A stretch of 64,000 nt of DNA, taken from positions 1 to 64,000 of the forward strand of contig CAKNKY010000005.1 of the NCBI GenBank assembly GCA_930987725.1. The letters are read 5' to 3'. The first letter of the stretch is position 1. The number at the start of each line of letters is the position of its first letter. The DNA is from an uncultured Anaeromassilibacillus sp. GTDB lineage: Bacteria > Bacillota > Clostridia > Oscillospirales > Acutalibacteraceae. Below are positions 10,132-18,059 of this stretch, piece after piece. The position numbers and the translations under genes are program-made. Below the pieces are notes generated by a model. The model was not told the DNA's origin and did not search any database. It saw only the letters and a list, made by a program, of their open reading frames with translations.

Positions 10132-10156
10132 GTTCCTCCTCCGTGTCTGCTATACT
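10128..10156 (+). promoter_or_regulatory. SigA-type promoter for the GH-A-like gene, overlapping the MATE stop codon
   Basis: TTGAGT (10128-10133), 17-bp spacer, TATACT (10151-10156). Confidence 0.65.
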
Positions 10157-10225
10157 GTTCCCGTAAAAGCAAAGGAATGCCGGAGCAAGCAAAACAGTGC
10201 TCCGGACCGGACAAGGAGGAGTCTT

Positions 10226-11395
10226 ATGAAACCCATGAACGATTACAGCTTTGTGCGCGGTGTGTGTCACAACCCGCCCCGTGACAAGGATTGGGAGAAG
10301 CTGGAGCGCGAGCTCGGTTTCTGCGAGCGCCTGCGCCTGAATTCCGTGCGCTTCTGGATGAGCCAGGAGGAATACGAGAAGGACCCGCAGGGCTACCTGG
10401 AAACGATCGGCACCTTTATGCGGCTGTGCTGGAAGCATGGCGTGAGCAGCATGCCGATTTTCTGGAACGGCAATTTTATCACAGCCTTTGAGGAACCGAC
10501 GGAGGAGGAATATGTGCGGGCGGAGGCCTATGCAAAAGCCTTCGTCGACGCGTTCCGCGATGAACCGTTCCTGCTGATGTGGGACGTCATCAATGAGCCG
10601 ATGTGCAACGATTACATGCATCTGTGCGCGGAAGAGGAAAAGCCGGCGCGCTTTGCCAAGCTTGAGAAGCATGTGCGCCGCCTGTGCGCCATTGTGCGCG
10701 GCCTTGACCCGGAAGGCTGCCTCACTGTGGGCCATGAGAGCGTGGCCCACTGCGCCTCCACCGCCGACCTGGTGGACGTGATTTCCTACCATGATTACCT
10801 GACCACCCGCGCCGCCATGGAGGGGGCCATTGTGGCGGCAGAGAAGCTTGCGGAGGAACACGGCGGCAAACCGATCCTCAACACGGAAACGGGCTGTGTG
10901 GGCCGTGCAAATCCCTATGATGCGGAGATTGAGCTGGCGGCGAAGCACCATGTGGGCTGGTATCTGTTCAACCTCGTGTCGGAGGGCTTCTGGGGCGACA
11001 TTCACGGCCTTGTGTACCCGGACGGCACCATCCGCGACCCCGCGACAATCGCCGCGCTGTTCGGCTTCTTCCGCAACCGCTCGGAAAACCGCATCCTGGC
11101 CAACCCCAACAAGGAATGCCATGCCTACCGCGCCGTGCAGGCCGTGGAGGACGCGCTGCGCGTGGAGCCGACAACGCTCTTCCTTTCCAGAAAAAAGACG
11201 ACCGACGACATTCTGGAAGCGGCGGAATACTGCGTGAACCTGCTGGAGGCCGCCGAGATGGTTCCCATGTGGGACGCGCCCTCCGCCCGCATTGCCTGCT
11301 GGCGCCGCCAGCCGGAGGAGGAGCGCGATGTGCAGGCGATCAAGCGCTTCGCCTACGAGATGGCACAGCTTGTGCGCAAAAACTGCCTGTTCTGA
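10226..11395 (+). CDS. Clan GH-A-like (GH5-like) glycoside hydrolase
   Basis: TIM-barrel GH-A signatures LLMWDVINEPMCND (NEP acid/base) and PILNTETGC (nucleophile Glu); RBS AAGGAGGAG. Paralogous to 16602..17921. Confidence 0.78.
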   Translation: MKPMNDYSFVRGVCHNPPRDKDWEKLERELGFCERLRLNSVRFWMSQEEYEKDPQGYLETIGTFMRLCWKHGVSSMPIFWNGNFITAFEEPTEEEYVRAEAYAKAFVDAFRDEPFLLMWDVINEPMCNDYMHLCAEEEKPARFAKLEKHVRRLCAIVRGLDPEGCLTVGHESVAHCASTADLVDVISYHDYLTTRAAMEGAIVAAEKLAEEHGGKPILNTETGCVGRANPYDAEIELAAKHHVGWYLFNLVSEGFWGDIHGLVYPDGTIRDPATIAALFGFFRNRSENRILANPNKECHAYRAVQAVEDALRVEPTTLFLSRKKTTDDILEAAEYCVNLLEAAEMVPMWDAPSARIACWRRQPEEERDVQAIKRFAYEMAQLVRKNCLF

Positions 11396-11527
11396 ACGAA
11401 TGCGGAACGTCTGAGAAAAAAGAGCGCGCTTTTCCCTTCCCTTTCCGCGCGGAATATTGTATACTGAGGAAGTTGCTTCGCATCATGTTGTTTCAGGGAA
11501 AGAAACTGAAGGAAAGGATTTTTGCGT

Positions 11528-12373
11528 ATGAAAGCGAATCGCTCGGGCGTGCTGCGCCTGATCCTGCAGGTACTGCAGGGCGTTCTGATCGGTGTGGGAG
11601 CTGTGCTGCCCGGTATTTCCGGCGGCGTGCTCTGCGTGGTGTTCGGCATTTATAAGCCTGTGATGGAGCTGCTGAGCAATCCCTTCCGCCGCTTTCGGAC
11701 ACATGTGCCGAAGCTCCTGCCGGTGATTATCGGCGCGGCCGCCGGTTTTCTCGGTGTGGCAAAGCTGCTGGCGTTTCTTCTGGAAAAATACCCCGATCCC
11801 TCCGTGTGCCTCTTTGTCGGCCTCATTGCCGGCATGCTGCCCTCCCTCTTCCGGGAGGCAGGGGAAAAAGGCCGCCCGAAGGGAAGCTGGGTTTCCCTCG
11901 CCCTTGCGTTCGCCGTGATTCTGGCGCTGCTCATTTCGCTGAACCTGTTCTCCGTGACGATCGCACCAAGTTTCCCGTGGTACCTCTTCTGTGGGTTCTG
12001 CCTTGCCCTGAGCGTGATTGCGCCCGGCATGAGCTTTTCCACGCTGTTGATGCCGCTCGGCCTTTACACGCCGTTTGTGGACGGGCTCGGAAGCCTGAAG
12101 CCGGAGGTGCTGGCTCCCGCCGCCATCGGCGCGGTAGTTACCGTGGTTTGCCTGGCCAAAGCGGTCAATGCACTGTTCGACCGCTTCTATGCCTATATGT
12201 TCCATGCCATTATTGGCATTGTCATAGCAGCCACGGTGATGATCATCCCCTTCGGCAGCTTTGCCGCTTCCGCAGGAAGCGCCGCAGCAAACCTGGTTTG
12301 CCTGGTGGCGGGCTTTGCGGCAGCGCTCGCACTGGACAAGTTCAACCAGAGCGTCCCCAAGCAGGATGTCTAA
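11528..12373 (+). CDS. DUF368 family membrane protein
   Basis: QGVLIGVGAVLPGISGGVLCVVFGIYKPVMELL and IAPGMSFSTLLMPLGLYTPFVDGL, characteristic of DUF368. Confidence 0.85.
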   Translation: MKANRSGVLRLILQVLQGVLIGVGAVLPGISGGVLCVVFGIYKPVMELLSNPFRRFRTHVPKLLPVIIGAAAGFLGVAKLLAFLLEKYPDPSVCLFVGLIAGMLPSLFREAGEKGRPKGSWVSLALAFAVILALLISLNLFSVTIAPSFPWYLFCGFCLALSVIAPGMSFSTLLMPLGLYTPFVDGLGSLKPEVLAPAAIGAVVTVVCLAKAVNALFDRFYAYMFHAIIGIVIAATVMIIPFGSFAASAGSAAANLVCLVAGFAAALALDKFNQSVPKQDV

Positions 12374-12410
12374 CGCTTCACTTTTTCCACATCTTCACAA
12401 CGTCCGCTTT

Positions 12411-12444
12411 GCAGGGTCTGAACGGATGGTTCAGGCCCTGTTTT
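12411..12444 (+). terminator. Rho-independent terminator after DUF368 gene
   Basis: CAGGG-t-CTGAAC ggatg GTTCAG-g-CCCTG followed by TTTT. Confidence 0.75.
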
Positions 12445-12562
12445 CCTGTTTTTTACAGAACTCGCCTCCCTCTTTTGTCCACTTTTTCTGTTTCGTCTCA
12501 TCCCCCTGTCATGATACAATATTGTTATTTGGTAAAGAACGGGAAAGGAAGGGATACTGAGC

Positions 12563-13942
12563 ATGCAGCATCGGACAGAACCCTGTCAAAAAAATATTCG
12601 ACTTACCATTTTGGGAACATTGGCCGCCGTCGAACTGTTGATGTCTTTTTCCTTTTTGGGATATCTTCATATAGAACCCCTCTCCATCACCTTTGCCTAT
12701 ATTCCTGTCCTGCTGGCCGGCACCATGGCCGGTGTGCCGGAGGCAGCGGCAATCGGCGCTCTGTTCGGACTTGCAAGCATGTGGAAGGCCAGCGCCAGCT
12801 ATGTGGCCTCCTTTGACCAGCTCTTCTCCCCTGTGCTGAGCGGTCATCCGCTGAAAAGCATTTTGCTGAGCGTTGGGACACGCATCCTGTTCGGTGTGCT
12901 CACCGGCCTGCTCTTTGCCGCAGTCAAACGCCTCCCTCACGCCGGGATCGGCATATTCGCAGTGGGTTTTCTGGGAAAAGGAATTCATTCCCTTCTGGTG
13001 TATGGAGCTCTCGGCCTCTTTTTCCCGGAATCGGGCTACAGCATTTCCCAGACGTTCACCTCTTTTTCCTTTTTGAGCGACACTGTTTCCGGGCTGGTCA
13101 TTGGCGCGATTGTATTTCTCGGATGGAAACTGGAGCAATCCCGTTTTTGGAAGAAATATTGGATTAGAATGGAAAAAGTACAGAGCCGGCATCTGGAAGA
13201 TCGATACCACCGCCTTTCCCTTGTCATACTGCTTGCCCTGGTCCTCTGCATGGCAATCGCGGTAGCCGTTTATTTTGTGCAGCGCATGGAGTATGTGCTC
13301 AAGGAACGCGGCGTTCCCTTATCCCCCGTTGATTACGGCAATCTGGTGCATTTGCAGATTCAGTTTGTGATCGGCATCCTTTCCCTGATGGCGTTGGTGG
13401 CCATCTTCCTTATCATCAACCGCCGCTATGCAACATATTTGGAAAACGAAGCAAGGGTGGATGCTTTGACAGGCCTGATGACGCGAAAAACATTTCTTCA
13501 TGTGTGTTTGAAATCGCTGGAGGCCCACCGGGGTACGGATGGAAAATGGGGCTATTTTGTGATGGTCGACGTGGATCTCTTCAAGGAGCTGAACGATGAA
13601 TACGGCCACCCGGAAGGGGATCGCATTCTTCGCGCCATTGCCGGCAAGCTTCGGGATACCTTTGATGACCTGGGAAGCATCGGACGCATGGGCGGGGATG
13701 AATTTGCCGTGCTTGTATTCACACCCATTTCCCAGGCGCATCTGCAGGATTGCCTGGAACAATTCCTTCGGGATATCACAACCATCCATGCGGGAACCCA
13801 CACTGTTTCCTGCAGCGCAGGTGCTGTCGCCATACAGAGCGGCAAAGGGATCGAGCATTTTTACCGGGAGGCGGACCAGGCCCTCTATCAGGCCAAGCAC
13901 AAGGGGCGCGGACAGTATGTGCTGTTGAAAGAGACGGAGTAG
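12563..13942 (+). CDS. Membrane-anchored diguanylate cyclase (GGDEF) with N-terminal ECF-S-like membrane module
   Basis: VDVDLFKELNDEYGHPEGDRILRAIA and GRMGGDEFAVL; N-terminal multi-TM region (ITFAYIPVLLAGTMAGVPEAAAIGALFGL) resembles ECF transporter S components. Confidence 0.88.
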   Translation: MQHRTEPCQKNIRLTILGTLAAVELLMSFSFLGYLHIEPLSITFAYIPVLLAGTMAGVPEAAAIGALFGLASMWKASASYVASFDQLFSPVLSGHPLKSILLSVGTRILFGVLTGLLFAAVKRLPHAGIGIFAVGFLGKGIHSLLVYGALGLFFPESGYSISQTFTSFSFLSDTVSGLVIGAIVFLGWKLEQSRFWKKYWIRMEKVQSRHLEDRYHRLSLVILLALVLCMAIAVAVYFVQRMEYVLKERGVPLSPVDYGNLVHLQIQFVIGILSLMALVAIFLIINRRYATYLENEARVDALTGLMTRKTFLHVCLKSLEAHRGTDGKWGYFVMVDVDLFKELNDEYGHPEGDRILRAIAGKLRDTFDDLGSIGRMGGDEFAVLVFTPISQAHLQDCLEQFLRDITTIHAGTHTVSCSAGAVAIQSGKGIEHFYREADQALYQAKHKGRGQYVLLKETE

Positions 13943-13982
13943 GAGATCTCCGGCAGGACCGCGCTATGATCGCCGCACACTG

Positions 13983-14018
13983 CAAAGGGCAGTCAACCAT
14001 AGGGTTGACTGCCCTTTG
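13983..14018. repeat. Perfect 16-bp inverted repeat (palindrome)
   Basis: CAAAGGGCAGTCAACC (13983-13998) ATAG GGTTGACTGCCCTTTG (14003-14018). Confidence 0.95.
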
Positions 14019-14032
14019 ATTTGTTGTATACT
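14005..14032 (+). promoter_or_regulatory. SigA-type promoter for NUDIX gene, -35 inside the palindrome
   Basis: TTGACT (14005-14010), 16-bp spacer, TATACT (14027-14032). Confidence 0.7.
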
Positions 14033-14068
14033 AGCCATATAAAGAAACTGTAAAAGGGGAGCGCAGCG

Positions 14069-14527
14069 ATGGAGAGGACAGGAGAAACGGCGATTTTTAC
14101 GAACATGTGCATGGTGCTGGATGAGGCGGACAATGTGCTGGTGCTGGACAGAATCGATCCGGGCTGGCCGGGGATCTGCTTTCCGGGCGGCCATGTGGAA
14201 CCCGGGGAATCGTTTGTGGACGCAGCCGTGCGCGAAATGCGGGAGGAAACAGGGCTGGAGGTTTCCAATCTGGAACTTTGCGGCGTGAAGGACTGGACAC
14301 TGGAAGACGGCACGCGCTATCTCGTATTTCTCTACCGCACGCATACATTCCGCGGAGAGCTGCAATCCTCCGAGGAGGGGGAAGTGCGCTGGGTTCCGTT
14401 CGGCGAGTTGCCGCAGATGACGCTGGCCGAGGGCATGCTGCAGACGCTGCACCTTTACGGCACCCCCACGCTGAGCGAACAGTTCGGCTGGGAACAGGAC
14501 GACGAGTGGCAAAACGTGCTGAAATAA
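14069..14527 (+). CDS. NUDIX hydrolase (MutT-like)
   Basis: Nudix box GGHVEPGESFVDAAVREMREETGL. Confidence 0.95.
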   Translation: MERTGETAIFTNMCMVLDEADNVLVLDRIDPGWPGICFPGGHVEPGESFVDAAVREMREETGLEVSNLELCGVKDWTLEDGTRYLVFLYRTHTFRGELQSSEEGEVRWVPFGELPQMTLAEGMLQTLHLYGTPTLSEQFGWEQDDEWQNVLK

Positions 14528-14556
14528 CGGCGGAGAACATGATCCTTTCCGCCGCA

Positions 14557-14589
14557 GGCGGGCGCAGATGGTTCTGCACCCGCCTTTTT
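14557..14589 (+). terminator. Rho-independent terminator after NUDIX gene
   Basis: GGCGGG-c-GCAGA TGGT TCTGC-a-CCCGCC TTTTT. Confidence 0.85.
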
Positions 14590-14700
14590 GCTGTAAAAAA
14601 AGCGAAAAAGATCAATCATTATCCTAAAACGCTACTTGTCATCCACCTCCTTTTTTGTGTAAAATGGGAAAAGAGCTGCAACACAAAGGAGGAATTTGCA

Positions 14701-16569
14701 ATGCTGCAGAACATTTGGGGCTCCGGCATGGAGCTGCGGGAGGATGAACTCCTGCGCCGCCAGGCGCGGAACCGCAAATACATGATGGATTTGAAATCGG
14801 AAAACCTGCTTCTGAACTTTAATCTTGAAGCGGGAAGATACACGGCGCCTTTCCACCCGGAGGGCATCCACGGCGGCTGGGAAGCGCAGACCTGCCAGCT
14901 TCGCGGACATTTTCTAGGCCACTGGCTTTCCGCGGCGGCCATGCATGTGTATGCCACGGGCGACATCGAGATAAAGGCCAAGGCGGACGCCATCGTGCAT
15001 GAGCTGGCGCTGTGCCAGCAGGAAAACGGCGGCCGCTGGGTGGGATCCATTCCGGAAAAATATCTGGACTGGATTGCCCGCGGCAAGCAGGTGTGGGCGC
15101 CGCATTACAACCTGCACAAGACACTGATGGGCCTGGTGGACATGGCCGAGCTCACAGGCAGCCGTGAGGCGCTGGATGTGGCGGATCGCTTTGCCGACTG
15201 GTTCTATGACTGGACGGCCCAGTTCACACGCGAACAGATGGACGATATTCTCGACTTTGAGACGGGCGGCATGCTCGAGATCTGGGCGCAGCTTCTGGCG
15301 CTCACGGGAGACAAAAAATACCGTGTCCTGCTCGAGCGCTACTACCGCGGACGCCTCTTCACCCCTCTGCTGGAAGGCAAGGATGTGCTCACCAACATGC
15401 ACGCAAACACGACGATCCCTGAGGTGCTGGGCTGCGCGCGTGCCTATGAGGTCACGGGCGAGCAGCACTGGCGCGACATTGTGGAGGCTTACTGGAAGCT
15501 TGCTGTGGACAAGCGCGGCGCCTATGCCACCGGCGGACAGACGAGCGGCGAGGTTTGGTCCGCCATTCAGTCGCTCGGCGCGCGCCTCGGCGACAAAAAC
15601 CAGGAGTACTGCACCGTCTATAACATGCTGCGCCTGGCGGAATACCTCTTCCGCTGGACGAAGGATCCGAAATACGCCGACTACTTCGAGCTCGGCGTTT
15701 ACAATGGCCTTATGGCGCAGGCCTACTGGCAGCGCTTCAAAACGAACGGCCAGCACTATGACAGCCCTGACGAGGGCCTGCTGACCTATTTCCTGCCATT
15801 GGCCCCCGGCTCCAAAAAGGGCTGGGCAAGCGAGACAAATGACTTTTTCTGCTGCCACGGCACGCTGGTGCAGGCCAACGCGGCCTGGGAGCGCGCAATC
15901 CTCTATCAGGAGGAGGACGAGCTCTTCGTCACGCAGTACTTCAATTTTGACGCTTCCGTGGAGATCAACGGCCGCCCCGTGTCCCTCTCAATGGTGCGCG
16001 ACACGCTCACCGGCAGCTTCCACCTCTCCAGCACCTCAAGCGCGCGCCAGAACATCCATGAAAACACGGCGAAGTATCCGCATCACCCGGATTGCCGTGC
16101 CGAAGTCCTGTGCGTGAAGGCCGAAGCGCCCGCCACGTTTACGCTGAACCTGCGCATCCCGTGGTGGGTGAACGGCGAAGCAGTGGTTTCCGTGAACGGC
16201 ACGGAGGAAGGGCGTTACGCTGCCGGAACCGGCTTTGCCTCCCTGCGCCGCGAATGGAAGGACGGCGACACCATCCGCATCCTGATGCCACAGAACATCC
16301 ACACATGGAGCCTGCCGGAGGACAAAAACACCGTTGCGTTCCTTTACGGCCCCGTGCTGCTGGCCGGGCTGTGCGGCGAGGAGCGCCGCCTGGAGGTGCC
16401 CGCCGGCACGGATCCTGCCGCCCTGCTGGTGCACGACGGGGAGCGCGAATGGGGCGCATGGCGCGACACGTTCAAGGTCACGGGGCAGGCTCAGGGGTTC
16501 CGGTTCCTGCCCATGTATCAGATTGGCTATGATGCCTACACCACATATTTCCCTTTGAAATATGTGTAA
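14701..16569 (+). CDS. GH127-like (DUF1680) glycoside hydrolase, putative beta-L-arabinofuranosidase
   Basis: 622 aa; GHFLGHWLSAAAM, KQVWAPHYNLHKTLMGLVD, YATGGQTSGE, NQEYCTVYNMLRLAEYLF and FFCCHGT, consistent with a Glu/3-Cys zinc site of GH127; start after AAGGAGGAA. Confidence 0.88.
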   Translation: MLQNIWGSGMELREDELLRRQARNRKYMMDLKSENLLLNFNLEAGRYTAPFHPEGIHGGWEAQTCQLRGHFLGHWLSAAAMHVYATGDIEIKAKADAIVHELALCQQENGGRWVGSIPEKYLDWIARGKQVWAPHYNLHKTLMGLVDMAELTGSREALDVADRFADWFYDWTAQFTREQMDDILDFETGGMLEIWAQLLALTGDKKYRVLLERYYRGRLFTPLLEGKDVLTNMHANTTIPEVLGCARAYEVTGEQHWRDIVEAYWKLAVDKRGAYATGGQTSGEVWSAIQSLGARLGDKNQEYCTVYNMLRLAEYLFRWTKDPKYADYFELGVYNGLMAQAYWQRFKTNGQHYDSPDEGLLTYFLPLAPGSKKGWASETNDFFCCHGTLVQANAAWERAILYQEEDELFVTQYFNFDASVEINGRPVSLSMVRDTLTGSFHLSSTSSARQNIHENTAKYPHHPDCRAEVLCVKAEAPATFTLNLRIPWWVNGEAVVSVNGTEEGRYAAGTGFASLRREWKDGDTIRILMPQNIHTWSLPEDKNTVAFLYGPVLLAGLCGEERRLEVPAGTDPAALLVHDGEREWGAWRDTFKVTGQAQGFRFLPMYQIGYDAYTTYFPLKYV

Positions 16570-16601
16570 ATCAGGAAACGTAAGAGAGGAAGGATTCCCT
16601 C

Positions 16602-17921
16602 ATGAAACCGCTTGCCGATTACAGCCATATCAGAGGCTTCAACTATACCGCCAGCTATGCAAAGGATGACCGCGATTTCTGGGAGCATTACCGCCACGAC
16701 GTGGTGGACCGGGAAATGGGATACGCGCAGCGCATGAACCTGAACAGCGCGCGCATTTTCCTTCCCTACGTTTCCTACCTGCGCGATCCCTCCGGCTTCC
16801 TGGCCGGGGTGAAGGATTTTGTGCAGACAGCGTGGGCACACGGCATTTCCACCTCCCCCATCGTCTATTTCGGCCGCCCGTTCTACCCGGATTTCGAGGA
16901 GAAGGAACCTGCCGAGGGCGAGCCGCGCCTTGTGAGCATGCTGAAGCCGGAAAACTATCACCTGGCTGACGAATACTTTGACGACCTGTGCGACGCCATC
17001 GGCGGCGAGCCCGGCCTGCTGTTCTGGGACATTGCGAACGAACCGGGCTACCATACGCCGAACTTCGTCACCTTCTATCCGGAGGAGCCCGCTTTCCGCC
17101 AGGAGCTCTCCCCGATGCCGGAGGACATGGAGTCGTTCCGCGCCAAGCAGGAGCTTGTGTGGCAGTTCATCCGCCATGCGATTGCCCACGTGCGCGAAAA
17201 GGATCCGGTCAACGCACTGGGCGTGGGCAACACCTACGCCTATGAGATTGAGCCGAGCAAGACGGCCCCGCTCGTGGACATCCTTGTCTACCATGATTAT
17301 TTCGAAACGCGCAGCCGCGTGCGCAACGTGTGCGAAATCATGAAGCGCCTCAGCGAGCAGTATCACAAGCCTGTCATCAACAACGAGACGTGCTGCCTGT
17401 GCCGCTCCAACCCCTATGACATGGCGCTTGAAATTCTGCAGGAATATCACTTCGGCTTCTACGTGTTCGAGCTCATGATCGGCAACGACATGTGGCAGCG
17501 CGTGCACGGCATCTGCTACCCGGACGGCACGGTGCGCGATCCCTCTATTGTGGCGGCTGTCCAAGGTTTCTTCCGCAACCGCACCTCCTCCGCGCTCCCG
17601 GAGAATGTGAACGAGGAAGGCTCCGCGGACCTCGCCATCAGCCTGGCCACGAAGGCGCTTTCCGACACGGCGGACCGCTGGAACCGCGACAACAAAAAGA
17701 AGGCCGAACAGCTTCTGGAGGCCGCCGAATACATCTGCAACCTGCTGGAGGCGGGCCAGTATGTGCCCATGCACATTCCGCCGACGGCCCGCGTCGAAGC
17801 ATACCGCGCCCAGGAAAATCCGAACGTGGAGGAAATCCGCGCATGGGTCTATGAGCTCATAGGCCAGCTGCGCGACGCATGCTGCATGGTGGGCCAGGGC
17901 GCGACCAACAACCGGGCGTAA
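16602..17921 (+). CDS. Clan GH-A-like (GH5-like) glycoside hydrolase
   Basis: LLFWDIANEPGYH and PVINNETCCLCRSNPYDMALEIL; shares N-terminal MKPxxDYSxxRG and the C-terminal HGxxYPDGTxRDPxxxAAxxGFFRNR block with 10226..11395. Confidence 0.78.
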   Translation: MKPLADYSHIRGFNYTASYAKDDRDFWEHYRHDVVDREMGYAQRMNLNSARIFLPYVSYLRDPSGFLAGVKDFVQTAWAHGISTSPIVYFGRPFYPDFEEKEPAEGEPRLVSMLKPENYHLADEYFDDLCDAIGGEPGLLFWDIANEPGYHTPNFVTFYPEEPAFRQELSPMPEDMESFRAKQELVWQFIRHAIAHVREKDPVNALGVGNTYAYEIEPSKTAPLVDILVYHDYFETRSRVRNVCEIMKRLSEQYHKPVINNETCCLCRSNPYDMALEILQEYHFGFYVFELMIGNDMWQRVHGICYPDGTVRDPSIVAAVQGFFRNRTSSALPENVNEEGSADLAISLATKALSDTADRWNRDNKKKAEQLLEAAEYICNLLEAGQYVPMHIPPTARVEAYRAQENPNVEEIRAWVYELIGQLRDACCMVGQGATNNRA

Positions 17922-17957
17922 CACGTTTCACCATCCTGTTTTCGTAGAAACACAAAC

Positions 17958-18020
17958 AAAAAAAAGCCGTCCCCGCACAGCAATCACGCTGTCCTGTGCG
18001 CGGGGCGGCTCTTCTTTTTT
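17958..18020. terminator. Terminator between convergent genes
   Basis: AAAAAAAAGCCGTCCCCGCACAG...CTGTGCGCGGGGCGGCTCTTCTTTTTT. Confidence 0.8.
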
Positions 18021-18059
18021 CAGTTGGGGAACGGGTTCCGCTTCGGGAACAGCGGCGAA

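Noticed and set aside
16536-17924. 462-aa minus-strand ORF
   Set aside because: Antisense mirror of the GH-A-like gene at 16602..17921; no domain motifs.
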